Shown piece by piece: positions 7,546 through 18,734 of a stretch of 64,000 nucleotides of DNA. The notes beneath the pieces are model-generated. The model saw nothing but the letters and a program-made list of their open reading frames with translations. It was not told the DNA's origin and did no database searches. A program made the translations under genes and the position numbers. Within the stretch, counting starts at the first letter, position 1; every line of letters begins with the position of its first letter. Origin of the DNA: Closterium sp. NIES-65 (Eukaryota; Streptophyta; Zygnematophyceae; Desmidiales; Closteriaceae); the NCBI GenBank assembly GCA_948144175.1, contig CANXME010002010.1, forward strand, positions 2,046,001 through 2,110,000, read 5' to 3'.

Positions 7546-9265
7546 GTGCGAGCAACACGAGCAGGCGACGCAGGATGAGACGCATGCTCACGACGCTTAG
7601 CAAGACCTTTAGTAGGACCAGCGTAGGGAGAAGGAGCAGGCAGAGGGGAGGCAGGTTGTAACTGTGACTCCGACTGGACAGGCTGTCGACACTCTAAGGG
7701 AGGAGCAGGACCAGTAGAAGGCGGGAGACCAAGAACTTGCTCAAGGAGCGGAACGAAGTACGGCCGCGGCCGGGCAGCGCCTCCAGAACCAGCAGGGACA
7801 GCACCAGTACCCCCGGCAGTAGCACCAGCGCCAGCAGCACCTCCAGCTCCAACAGCGCCAACTCGAGCACCCTCAGACGCAACAGCGCCAGCAGAACCAC
7901 CAGCGCCAACACCTCTAGCAGCTCTAGCTCCAGCAGCTCCAACAGCACCAACTCCATCAGAATCGGCAGCTCCAGCACCGCCAGCAGCTCCAGCAGGACC
8001 AACTCCAGTAGCCCCACCAGCACCCCCAGACCCAGCAGCTCCAGCACCGCCATTACGAGCACCTCCGGGACCAGTAGCAACAGAAGTTCCTCCAGCCCCA
8101 GCAGCACGGCTCCAGCGTCACGCAGACCACTCGCGCAGCTACTACGGAGAGAGTGGCTCCCGCCTCGACGAAACACCGTTAGAGGCCACACGAGCAGACC
8201 CAGTGCCCCCAGACTCCGCACCCCTAGGCTCCACACCCACAGGCTCCGCACCCCCAAGCTCTGCACCTCCAGACTCAGCACCCCCAGATTCAGCACCCCC
8301 AGGCTCAGCACCCCAAGACCCGGCACCCGCAGGCTCAGCACCTCTAGCAGCAGCAGAGTCAACAGCTACCTCGATAGGCTCGAGAGCGTCTAACTGGGAC
8401 ACACCTGACGGGGCAGGACCCTGAGGGGGGAGGGGGTCTACCGGGGGAGGACCTGGTGCAAGGAAGAGCGGCGGCGGGGGAAGGGGCGTGGCGCGGTAGG
8501 GGAAGAGACGGTAGAAAGGTACCGACTCGTCAAAGGTGACGTCCTGGGAGGACAGAACACGGCGCGAGGTGGGGTGGTAAAACTGCCAACCAGGCGCGTC
8601 AGGGGGGAAGCCAAGGAATACGTAGGGAACAGCACGAAGGGAGAGCTTGTCCAAAGACATGTCGCGGACAAACGCCTGGGATCCCCAGACCTGAAACGCA
8701 GACGCATCGCCAACCTTCCCCGTCCACCGCAAGGTGGGGGAGGTCTCTTGCAAGGAGACTCGGGGCTGAAGGTTGAGCTGATGCGCGGCGTACAAAACCG
8801 CAAACGACCACAGAAAATGGGGGCCAGCCGCATGGATCATGGACGTACGAGCGACATCCATGACCATGCCAATGCGGCGCTCAGCAATCCCATTTTGTTG
8901 TGGAGAGGCCGAAAGCGTGAAGGTTTGGCGGATGCCCTGTGCACGACAGAAGGCTCCCAGACGGGCAGAGGAAAACTCCCCGCCTGTGTCCGAGTGCAGA
9001 CGCAGAACAGGAAAGTCGGAGCCGAAACTCTCTCTGAGCTGGAGATGAGCTGCGCGGATCCAGTCGATCAACGCCTCAGTGACATCGCCCTTGCTGCGCA
9101 AGGGGAAGACCGTGGTGTAACGGGAGTAGTCGTCAACCACCAACAGGAAGTAACGCTCGTGCCGCTGGCCACGGACGCGGGCGGGGCCCCACATGTCCAT
9201 GTGAAGAGTCTGCAACGGAGCCTCTATCGGAGGACACTCGGAGGAGTGAGGGGCGACGCGCTGTC
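7546..9265 (-). pseudogene. Element B: integrase and linker fragment
   Basis: On the minus strand, 9215-8142 encodes a clean copia integrase core. It has HMDMWGPAR with the first Asp, HSDTGGEFSS with the second, and NGIAERRIGM with the Glu, then the conserved RVWGSQAFV-like and FYHPTSRRVLSSQDVTFDESVPFYRL regions. After this come the GGAE[PS] repeat array and an Ala/Gly-rich linker with stops and frame changes down to 7546. The fragment is bounded on the left by A (GTGCG duplication) and on the right by C (CTGTC duplication), and joins exactly to B sequence beyond each. Confidence 0.88.
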
Positions 9266-9609
9266 TGTTAAAGACTAAGGATCGAGTCCGTGAAGATTAG
9301 GAGCCTAAATTTCTCAAAATCGTTCGCTTGAAATTCTGGACAGAAACCGCGACTTCACAAGAAACGTTGTCGACGTAAAGTTCACCGTTAGAATCGTCTC
9401 AAACTTGATTATGTTATAGCCCTTGATTGTGGCTATCATTCCCAATTTGAATCGTATCGAAAGGTGGACTAAATCTCGAGTTATGCTTCTCGGCGCACCA
9501 GGGGGTATGCTGCCACATAGAAATTAAATTCACTCACAATAGTTTCACAAGTTCACAAGAGTTGGAGTTCACAGACAGACGTGAATGCAAATGATAGCAT
9601 CACATAACA
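9266..9609 (-). repeat. 3' LTR of element C (short form)
   Basis: 344 bp. It matches the first ~303 bp and last ~40 bp of the right LTR but lacks about 518 bp found there (roughly 14596-15113). It begins TGTTAAAGAC on the plus strand, preceded by the CTGTC duplication. A C-rich stretch (CTCCCCCGC) just inside, at 9611-9619, is the complement of the polypurine tract. Confidence 0.9.
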
Positions 9610-9666
9610 AACTCCCCCGCTGGCTGCCAACCATCATCCCACATGCCATAGCTCAAGCATGCACCC

Positions 9667-11211
9667 TCAATGCACACTCATCCCAGCAAGCTTCATGCCC
9701 TTCCAATGCTGAGGTTCTGCCAGGCGTTTGGTGAGAATGTCAGCCGCCTGCTGCTGGGTCTTCACAATCTCCAGCCGCACCTCCTTGTCCAGGAGCCTCC
9801 TTGTCCAATGCCACTTTGGCCTGATGTGCTTTGTCAAGCCATGAAGACAGGCATTCTTCGCAAGCTTCACCGCCGACTCATTGTCACAGAAAATCACAGT
9901 CGGCTCCCTCTAACACACTCCGATTTCCTTCAACAAACGCCTCAGCCACACCACCTCCTTTGCCCCATGATGAAGGGCCATGTACTCGGTCTCACACGAG
10001 GACAGCCCCACCTCGTTCTGCTTCTTGCTGCGCCAGCTCACTGCACCACCTCCAAAGAGGCACACATAGCCTCCAATGCTGGTGCCATCTGCCTTTACAG
10101 AGTTGAAGCTAGCGTCGGTGTAGCAAGTCAGGCGCATCTCCCCCTTGCTCAAGTCAGCTGCACCCCTCACAGCACTGTACTCCAAACCCACTGATGCCGT
10201 TGCACTCACATAGCGGACCAACCTCTTGGCCGCTTCCAGCTGCTCATGACTGGGGCGTGAAACCACACTGGCAAGCCTAGATGTTGCAAAGGCAATGTCA
10301 GGCCGTGTGTGGTTAGCCGCATAGTTGAGTGCCCCAACCATGGAATGAAAAAGTTTCCTGTCACTCTCACCCACCACCTCCTCATCAACACAGGGCTCCA
10401 CAGTGAACCCCGAAGGCAGTGGGGTGGCTGGCTTTCCTCCATCTTGCAGCCCATACTTCTCAGCCAGCCCCTCACAATACTTTCTCTGGTGCAACCTCAA
10501 CACTCCCTTGTCAAGGTCCCTCTCCACATGCATCCCAAGGTAGTACTTCACATCTCCCATCTTGGAGCACTTGAACTGCATTTCCAGCATCTCCTCCACA
10601 CGTTCAATCATTGCAGACGACTCAGAGAAGAGCAGGATGTCGTCCACGTACACCAGGAGCATGAGGAAGTGCTCCTTCTCTTGCAGCAGGAACAGGCTGT
10701 GATCACACTCGCTCTTCTTGAACCCCCCGGCCAGCAGTGTCTCCTCCAGCTTGTGGTACCATGCGCGAGGAGCCTGCTTCAGGCAATAGATGGCCTTCTT
10801 GAGCCTGCACACCCTGCAGCTCCCATCATCCAACCCCTCAGGCTGCAGCATGTACAGCTCCTCCAGAATGATTCCATTGAGGAATGCAGTGATTATGTCC
10901 ATTTGCTTGATCTTCCAGCCACGGTGTGCAGCCATTGCCAACATCGTCCTCAGAGTAGTGCCTTTCCCTACAAGAGCAAAGATATCATCAAAATCCTTCC
11001 CCTTTGTCTGTTGGAACCCCTTAGCCACAAGCCTTGACTTGTAGCGGGTCAGCTCCCCATCGGGTCCGTACTTATGCCTGAAGATCAGCTTGGAAGAAAT
11101 GGCCTTCTTCCCAGGTGGCAGCTCACACAGCTCCCACGTCTCAATCCCCAGCAGAGAGTCATACTCCTCCTTCACACTCTGCTTCCACTTCTCAGCGTCG
11201 GGCCCGCTCAA
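9667..11211 (-). pseudogene. Element C reverse transcriptase and RNase H
   Basis: From 11211 leftwards the minus strand encodes the copia RT: KWKQSVKEEYDSL at the start, then KSRLVAKGFQQTKG, motif A MDIITAFLNG with its Asp present, KQAPRAWYHKL, and YVDDILLF. RNase H follows with YTDASFNS and SSCETEYMAL. A stop ends the frame at 9910. The remainder (9897-9667: FCDNESAVKLAKN, then QQAADILTKRL) continues after it, so one nonsense change splits RNase H. Upstream the frame links to the integrase C-terminus at 11281. RT itself looks intact. Confidence 0.88.
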
Positions 11212-11280
11212 TGCCTCGGCTAACGTCTTGGGCTCAGGGACGGCTGCCCAGTAGCAGTGTGCTATCTCATCCTCATCACA

Positions 11281-12447
11281 CTACTCAGCCACACTCCCAG
11301 CCCGTACCACCTTTGGCTTGCCAAAGCTCGGATAGGTCAGCCGGTTAGGAGGGTGCACTTCCCTCCGGGGACGGTCAGCCGGACGCGCGGCACCTTGTGG
11401 AGCACCTTGCTGCTGCTGCTGTGGCTGCTGCTGCTGCTGCTGCTGCTCCTCCACCTCAGGTTCTCCCCCATCCTCAGTCACCCCAGAAATCTCCTCCTCT
11501 GAGACAGTGACCTGCACTTGCCTCGAAGGCCGCTGCACCTCATTAGCCTCAATGATCAGCGGTGTAGTGGGAAGCTTCTTCTGCTGCTGCTTCCACTCCT
11601 TGTAGTACAAGGACTCAAGGAACTTCACATCCCTCGACACAGTCAGCTGCTGGCTGGTCAAGTCCCAAATCAGCCAGCCCTTGTGATCCTTAGCAAGCCC
11701 CAAGTGCACACCCCATCTCCCAGAAGCTTCCAGTTTTCCCCTCTTCTCCATAGGCACATGAAACACCACCATACAGCCATAAGTTCTCAGCATGTTGACT
11801 GCAGGCACACTCCCATACCACTTGGTGTAGGGGACCCATTGCTTGTCCCCCACAGTCGCCAGCACCCGGTTCTTCACAACAACGACCTGCCGCAGTGCTG
11901 TCACCCAAAATGGATCCGGCAACCCTGCACGCCCAAGGAGAGTGCGAGCACCTTCCTGCAGGGTCCGGTTGAACCGCTCAGCCACGCCATTCTACTGAGG
12001 GTTGTAAGGCACTGTGAGCTGATGCTGGATCCCCTTCCGCTTCAGCTCCTTCTCAAAATCAGCGCCGATGAACTCTCCTCCGTTGTCAGTGCGGATCACC
12101 TTCACCTTGTGTCCGCTCTCCCTTTGTGCTCTCGGCATCCACTCCTTAAGAACAGCCGCTGCCACCTCCCCCTTAGTCTTGAGAGGGTACACCCACACCG
12201 CACGCGTGTGGTCGTCCACAATTGTCAAGAAGTAGCGGCTGCCCGAGAGAGAAAGGGCCCTCGTGGGGCCCACCACATCCATGTGCACTAGTGCAAGTGG
12301 TGCCTTTGCTGGTCCTGTGCTGCTGCTGAAGGGAAACTTCGTGAGGTAGGGCAGCTCCCAATCTCCTTTGCTCCCCCCTTCACCTCCAGCCCCTTCAAGC
12401 ACCCATCCCTTACCAACTTCTGCAGCATAGGAATGTTCACATGGCAC
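11281..12447 (-). pseudogene. Element C integrase, split by a stop
   Basis: Minus-strand reading gives HMDVVGPTRA with the first catalytic Asp, IRTDNGGEF with the second, then VPYNPQ followed by a stop at about 11990 exactly where Asn-Gly is expected. The next frame starts MAERFNRTLQ with the catalytic Glu. Thus the NPQ-stop-GVAERFN interruption is a point lesion. The C-terminal part (RTYGCMVVFHV, then a Gln-rich tract from a CTG/CAG run at 11404-11454) leads to the RT linker. Confidence 0.85.
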
Positions 12448-13954
12448 AGCCTCTCATGCCACGTCTCCCAATCAGCCTCACCACTCCCAGATGAAGCCTT
12501 TGCCCATGCAGCTGTCGCATCCACACCAGCAAGCACCTCACCATGTGGCTGTTGTGGCTGCTGCACCTTCTTGATTGCATCCAAGGCCCCATCAGTTGGT
12601 GCAGTCTCCTCTCCTCCCGCAGTTGCTTTAGCCGCTGCCGCTGCCTTTGCCGTTGCTGGTGGTTTCCCCTTCCAAGGGATGATGGGCAGCTGCCACAAGT
12701 CCTTGATGCAGCTGCTCTTCTCCCAAGCTTTGCACGGCAGCTGGTTGGGCCGAACGTAACTTTGGCCTTGCTTTTCTGCAGCCGGCACACAGAGAGGAGG
12801 TTAGCGGATAAACCTTCAACCAACAGCACATTTCCCAGCCCCACAAGCCCCCCATTAGCTCCCATAACCTTGGCATTCCCAACACCAATCACAGGGAGCA
12901 AGGCACCTGAAGCGGCAGCCACAAACTTTATCTTCCCAGGGGGCTTCACCTCATCAAGCAAATCTGCCCGTGGAGTCATGTGACTCGTGCAACCTGAATC
13001 GATCACCCAGTGAGTGAGGGGGTGCATCACAACCTTCCCAACTGAACCCACATCACCCCCACTTCCTTGCACGTCCTCAACCATGAGGAACATACCAGGG
13101 TCGGCTTTACCTTGAACACCATCACCTTGTGCACCTGAACCTTGCACAGCACCACCTCGTGCACGTTCACCACTTGGCGGCTTCATGCCTGGAGGCGCCC
13201 ATCCTTCAGGCCGGCTGAAACACTTGAACCATGGGTGTCCAGCCTTCTTGCAGTACCAGCACGCACCCTCCATTCGGGTACTCCCCCTGCCACCAGAGCT
13301 CCCATGCCCCTCATTGTAGTCACCTCGGCCTCTCCCTCTGCCAAAGCCTCTCCCACGGCCTCGGCCTCTCCCTCCCCCTCTCCGTCTGCTGCCTCCTGCA
13401 GCTCCATACCCCTCAGCAGTTTTGTTGGCAGCACCACCTCCAGTGTGGCGCCTGCGGAAGTCCTCCTGCAGGATCTGCTGCCGTAGCCACTCAGGCGTCC
13501 ATTTGTCCTGCTGAACGTTGAGGGTGGGGATGAGGTTGTCCCACGAGTTGTCGAGCACCGAGATGATCTTGGTGCACTGCTGCATCTGCGACACTTCGTT
13601 GCCCGCCGCTGCCATCCTCGCATAGGTGTCCTTGATCTTGTCAAGGACCGGCTTCACATCATCTCCCGGCCGCATGGAGAGGGCAGCCAACTCCTTCTCC
13701 AATACGATCACCATCGGCAGCGTGTTGGGTTGAACCACGTCGCGTAGCAGCTTCCACGCCTTCGGTCCCGAGTCATCGAGCTCCACCAAATCCTTGATAT
13801 GCTGGAACATGTCGTTGTTGACCGACTGTAGAATCAAGTCGTACAGCACCGCGCTCCGCTCAATCCACCGATCGCGGGCATCTCCTTCCTCCGGCATCTT
13901 CTCTTCTCCCATAGCCAATTTTAGCAGCTTGTAGCGCTTGAAGGCGCTCCTCAT
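12288..13954 (-). pseudogene. Element C gag, zinc knuckle, protease and pre-integrase region
   Basis: The 505-codon frame from 13954 encodes a copia gag (WKLLRDVVQPNTL, ISVLDNSWDNLIPTL), an Arg/Gly-rich stretch, a canonical knuckle of the CX2CX4HX4C type (CWYCKKAGHPWFKC), and the protease signature WVIDSGCTSHMT. The frame is then lost near 12760. The pre-integrase motif WHERLCHVN appears in another frame around 12470. The knuckle here is textbook, in contrast to the short-LTR family. The start is uncertain; upstream in-frame sequence to about 14000 may also be coding. Confidence 0.82.
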
Positions 13955-14278
13955 CCGCCCACTCCATTCCTCATAGTTGGAGCCATCCTATGCCTCAATC
14001 TTGGATGGTGGCGGCTCACTCTTCTTCTCAGCTGCTTCTCCACTCCCTTGACTCATCTCCTCTTCTCCCAATCAGAGGTTTCAGCTCCCCCTTTTGCTGG
14101 TCAATATGTAGATCCACACAATCTTCACAATTGTCGGCGCCAACGAAATTTCGGCAGAGTTTCCCCTTAGCGGAAGTCACATTCAACCTCCAGAACTCCA
14201 CTTAGGCACGCCCACAGGCCATGGTGGGTCTAGGAGGGTCTTCACACTTCAGTAGACTCTCCACAAAGTCCTTAATCT

Positions 14279-14290
14279 GCTCTGATACCA
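14279..14290 (-). other. Primer-binding site of element C
   Basis: Minus-strand TGGTATCAGAGC, the usual plant copia site complementary to initiator-Met tRNA, two bases from the 5' LTR end at 14293. Confidence 0.9.
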
Positions 14291-14292
14291 CT

Positions 14293-15154
14293 TGCTAAAG
14301 ACTAAGGATCGAGTCCGTGAAGATTAGGAGCCTAAATTTTTCAAAATCGTTGGCTTGAAATTCTGGACAGAAACCGCGACTTCACAAGAAACGTTGTCGA
14401 CGTAAAGTGCACTGTTAGAATTGTCTCAAACTCGAGTATGTTATAGCCCTTGATTGTGGCTATCATTCCCAATTTAAATCGTATCGAAAGGTGGAGTAAA
14501 TCTCGAGTTATGCTTCTCGGCGGACCAGGGGGTATGCTGCCACATAGAAATTAAATTCACTCACAATAGTTTCACAAGTTCACAAGAGTTGGAGTAGCAC
14601 TAAACCAGATAGGAGGAAAGAGGAGGAAGAGAGGAAGGTCCCAAGGAGTCCCCAATCAAAGAAAACTCCATGCCACACAATTCCCTTTCCCATAGGCAAC
14701 CCAACTTTGACCTTTGTCACTATCCCAACCTCCACAATCCACCTCAACCCAACTTGGCCACACTTGCCAACCTGGTTTGGTTTCTCCCAACCAATTGGCA
14801 GCAACTACAGTAGTAGTGACGAGTTTCCCAACCCCCAAAAGTCTGTACCCCATATTGAGTCAACCCCACAACTCTCCATGGTCACCACAACCAAATATCA
14901 AAAGCATACGAACTCCAACGTTCATAACTTTCTTGTTCGTGCTCCAATTGAAGTGATTCTTGGTTCGTCGGAAAGCTCTTGAGCAGTGGAGTCACTTCAG
15001 ATATCTGCTCAAGCCAAATAACATTCACACACACTCAGAAAATCCAGACCACAGAAAACACAAATTCTTGCGCACGCTCATTTCACACATGCAACGCACG
15101 AACACATGATGGGAGGCAGACAGACGTGAATGCAAATGATAGCATCACATAACA
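14293..15154 (-). repeat. 5' LTR of element C (long form)
   Basis: 862 bp with TG at 14293 and CA at 15153-15154, followed by the CTGTC duplication. The inner part matches the left LTR with about eleven mismatches. The extra ~518 bp (14596-15113) holds AT-richer unique sequence (AACCCAACTTGG, ATATCAAAAGC) with no gene. It is the likely original LTR form, with the left copy deleted. Confidence 0.88.
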
Positions 15155-17162
15155 CTGTCGCCCCTCGACGTAGGGGACGCAGGTAGGGGGAGGCCCCGGA
15201 GGTAGAGGAGGGAGAGAACGGGGGAGACCAGAGACAAGGACACGGGAGGCCATGCCTCAAAGACGAGGCAGAGAGGGGTGACCAAGGCGGTGGTGCCAAA
15301 GGAGAGTCTGGTGAGACAGGAGACGACACGAGCAGGGAGCAGACTCAGGACTAGACCTGGACGCTACAGCAAACACCCGTCTTGACGCAGCGATCTGACC
15401 AGGCTCAGCAGCCGGAGGAGACTCAGTAGTGAGGGTGTACAGGCTCGACCCCGGCCAACGGGTGAACGTGGCCAAGTGTCGGCCTGTCCGAGCACACGTG
15501 CAGTGGGTCACCCGCTGACTCGCAGGAGTGAACTGGTCAACCCCCATATCCTGTAGATCAGCTCCACTCCCCAAGTTTGTAGAGAACAAGGGGAGGTAGA
15601 GACCAGACAAGGTGCCAGAGGGGGCTTCCTGACACGGTAAGACAGTGGAGAAGCAAGCAAGGACAGGAACCCCAAAGGGGTCCGCCATGGAGACCGCAAC
15701 CGGCCGACTAAGCGGCGTAAGTGTGGTGCAGTCCCGAAAGAAGGAGCGGGAAGCACCCGAGTCAAGGGTTAAGGTGTGTAAGGCATGAGCCGGCGTGGTA
15801 CCTGAGAGAGCAGACTCACCAACACCTGGGGTAGCAGACGCGCTAGCACCTAGAGCAGCAGCCTCACCAGCACCTAGAGGAGCAGTCTCAATTCCCGGGT
15901 CAGGCGGCACACATAGGTAACAGTCACCCTCAACACTATCAGCAACAGCATACATGGCAGCAAGAAAAGCTTCGAAATATAGATCAAAGATAGCAACCTC
16001 CTCCCTAGACAGCTTTCCCCAGTGAGGGATCTCAGAGGCCTCAGGGAGCTGGTGACGCTACGCGTCCGTCAGGCGGCCGAAGTTGCGCTGGGTGGAGTGC
16101 GGGCCCCCGCATTGCTCACCAGCGCGATCGCCGGTGCGGAGAACGTAGGTGCAGGGACCCGTACCCCCACCGCACTGACGCGCAGCGTACCACTCACGAA
16201 GCTGATGAGGGGACAGGGTTTCACGACTTCGCTGCTGCTGCTGGCGCGTACCACCACCGGACCCACTCCTCTGCGCAGAGCTGCGACCAGGACCACCGCT
16301 GCCGCCACCGCCTCAGCCACCTCTGCCGCCTCCGCTCCCTCCGCCACCGCCTCCGCCTCCTCTGCCTCCACTGCTGCCACTGACACCTCCACCTCCGCCA
16401 CCACTCCCACCACCACCTCGAAACCAACCTGGTCGGCCGCAGCAGCAGAGGCAACAGAGGGCAAGAGGGGGGAGGGGGAACACCCCTCAATGACGGGGGT
16501 GCGAGGGTCACCACAAGAGGCTCCTACAGCGACTATGCTCTTCTCTGCTACTAGGAGGCCCTTCTCGAGGAGGTCAACGGTGAGAGTGGTGGGTCAAACT
16601 TAGAGGAAGTGGTCCCTGGATACGCGGAGAGAGTCAGGGAGCCGGGTGACTATGTAGTAGAGGGTGATGTACATGGGGGGGGGGGGGGGGGGGGGGGGGG
16701 GGTTCTTGGCGCAGAACTCAGCAGAAGCGCAGCGCGGTAGCGAGTGTCACTAGTGCGGAGGTGCGTAATGAGGTCAGCGAATGTGGGAAAGGCAGCAAGG
16801 TCAGGGAAGAGGTACGGTAGCATGAGGCGGCTCAATGCAGCAGTGGCAGGGGACAAGTAGCGTGCAACTACAGCGTCGTACAAGGTCTGAGCACTCTTGT
16901 ACTGGCTAAAGTGTGCACGCTCAGTGGTCGGTAAGTGGCGACGCACAGCAAGGCGAGCAACAATATCGCGTGTGGCCCACTGTAAGCGAACAGTGCTGCC
17001 AGTAGTAGCAGGCGGGGCAGGAGAGACACCAGAGGTGAGATCGGACAGAGAGAGTCCGTCTGCCCTATGGCACTGGAGAAACAGCTGGAGGTCATCGACC
17101 CATACCTCAAAGTCAACGGCACGGCCCTCAGCATCAAAAGTAAGGACACTGGGGGTAGCCAT
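15155..17162 (-). pseudogene. Element B: gag, protease and pre-integrase fragment
   Basis: Gag starts at the ATG at 17162 (MATPSVLTFDAEGRAVDF) and runs in frame to a 28-base G run at 16675-16702, where the frame is lost in a Pro stretch. The Gly-rich and Cys/His part continues around 16464-16069 in other frames. The protease (LDSGASRSFF) and WHHRLGHPS pre-integrase motif lie in 15955-15257, and the frame meets the CTGTC duplication of element C at 15159. The next downstream B sequence is at 9265. Confidence 0.85.
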
Positions 17163-18159
17163 GACTACAGTGGCCTAGTAGGGAGTGAGCTCACCAGTCC
17201 GAGGAAGGAGGGCCGGGGTGCACCGGTAGGAACAGTAGCGGCTCGACAGTAGGGTGGTTCTGCGGCTCGATGGCTGGGCGGCTCGGCTGCTGGGCGTTTC
17301 GGCGGCTCGGCTGGTGGGCGGCTTGGCTGCTGGGCGGCTCGGCTGTCGGGCGGCTTGGCTGCTCGGCAGGTGGGCGGCTCGGCTGCTAGGCGGCGCAGCT
17401 GCTGGGCGGCTTGGTGGCTCAGTCGCTGGGCGGCTGAGCGGTGATAGGGCCGGTAGAGGCGGCGATGTGGCCGCTAGGGGAGGGCGACGGGGCCGCAGGT
17501 GTCGGCGACGGGGCCGCAGGTGGCGGCGACGGGGCCGCAGGTGGCGGCGGGGCCGCAGGTGGCGGCTGCGTGGCCACAGTTGGCGGCGACGGGGCCGCAG
17601 GTAGCAGCGACGGGGCCGCAGGTGGCGGCGACGGGGCCGCAGGTGGCGGCGACGGGGCCGCAGGTGACGGCGACGGGTCCGCAGGTGGCGGCAACGGGGC
17701 CGCAGGTTGCGGCGTCGGGGTCTCAGAGGGGCCGCAGAGGGGCCTAGACGGGGCCGCAGAGGGGCCGCAAGGGGCCTAGACGGGGCCGAAGAGGGGCCGC
17801 AGGGGGCCTAAACGGGGCGGCGACGGGGCCGTAAGGGGCCGCAAAGGGCGCCGCGAGGGGCCGAAAGGGGGCCGCGCGAGGGCCGCAAGGGCGGCGTGAG
17901 GGGCCGTAAGGGGCTGTAAGGGCAGCGCGAGGGGCCGTAAGGGGCCGTAAGGGCGGGGCAAGGGGCCGTAGAGAGCGGCGAGAGGGGCCGTAAGGGCGGC
18001 CAAAGGGGCCGTGAGAGGGGCCACTAAGGGCGGCGCGAAGGTAGGGAGGGCACACAGAGCGCGACTCGGGCAAGAGTGAAGCGCGCTCCGGGCAGGAAAA
18101 AAAAAATTATCGTGGTGGGCCCTAGGTAGCGTTCCCACTAAGGAACCTGCTCGATACCA
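17163..18159 (-). repeat. GC-rich leader and primer site of element B
   Basis: No gene is seen here. 17250-17440 is an array of TGGGCGGCTCGGC-like units, 17480-17710 an array of a 21 bp GGCGGCGACGGGGCCGCAGGT unit described here only by position and core GACGGGGCCGCAG, and 17750-18020 a GGGGCCGTAAGGG-type array. At 18148-18159 the minus strand reads TGGTATCGAGCA, the primer-binding site. Translations of these arrays give meaningless low-complexity ORFs. Confidence 0.75.
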
Positions 18160-18285
18160 TGATAAGAAACAAGGAATGAATGCATTGAGCAGAATGAGGA
18201 GTACAAGTAGTAAACCCTAAAGTGTTGTACCCCATATGAACTGCCCCACTACAGCCTACACAGACTATAGCATATATGCCTCACA
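18160..18285 (-). repeat. 5' LTR of element B
   Basis: A 126 bp LTR in minus orientation: TG at 18160 abuts the primer site, and the far end is placed at 18285 from its TGTGAGG start and the family length. AGGTG at 18286-18290 would be the target duplication, but B's other LTR is outside the window, so this cannot be checked. Confidence 0.7.
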
Positions 18286-18290
18286 AGGTG

Positions 18291-18716
18291 ATCGTTCCCA
18301 GTATCTTCTAAGGAAGGTTCGCACGTAGCTAGGTAGTGTTGGTGGGCCCTTGAACTCAATAGCAGAGTGAATGTAAAATACTTGAGATGATGAAAACATG
18401 CAAATACAAAGATATAAATATGAGTACAGGGGAATTCGAATCGTCCTAGCTAGCAATGTATTCTAAGGGGTACATTCTCTTATTCAAATTCATTCCCAAC
18501 CGTGCGGCGTGTACAGTTACGAAACTGTTCCCGCATGTTTCCTCTTGCCTGCAGGTGCCCGATGCCGTCCGCTCCGACGGTCCCGATCCACCCTAACCAT
18601 CTGAATCTTCGAGTCAATTATGACCCTTCACATTCATTCTCGATACTGCCTGCTTCCTTGGCTGCAGTGAGGAGTGCACAGTAATGTTCATACATTACTA
18701 TTCGTAATACCCCCCT
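18291..18716 (-). repeat. Probable 3' LTR of element E (boundaries uncertain)
   Basis: No gene is seen between B's LTR and E's coding end. The AT-richer sequence contains TATTTATATC-like motifs on the minus strand and ends at a C run (18710-18715) that is the complement of a polypurine tract next to E's pol end. A hairpin, AGTAATGT/ACATTACT, sits at 18681-18700. I cannot fix the TG..CA ends, and B may have inserted into this LTR. Confidence 0.45.
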
Positions 18717-18734
18717 TCACTCCTAGCCATAGCT

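Larger units (their letters stand above)
9266..15154 (-). mobile_element. Element C: plant-type Ty1/copia retrotransposon, degenerate
   Basis: LTRs of 344 bp (left, 3') and 862 bp (right, 5') share TG..CA ends (TGTT..AACA) and flank copia genes on the minus strand. CTGTC lies at 9261-9265 and again at 15155-15159, and element B reads straight through once one copy is removed. Next to the right LTR is a textbook initiator-Met primer site (14279-14290). The LTRs differ at about eleven of ~300 aligned bases, so C is older than A. Gag and pol carry several stops and frameshifts. This lineage (Tnt1/Retrofit-like by motif content) is different from the short-LTR family. Confidence 0.93.

Noticed and set aside
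14279-14290. tRNA gene remnants at TGGTATCAGAGC-like sites
   Set aside because: Only 11-14 bases match and each lies next to an LTR; these are primer-binding sites. No cloverleaf-sized sequence is present.
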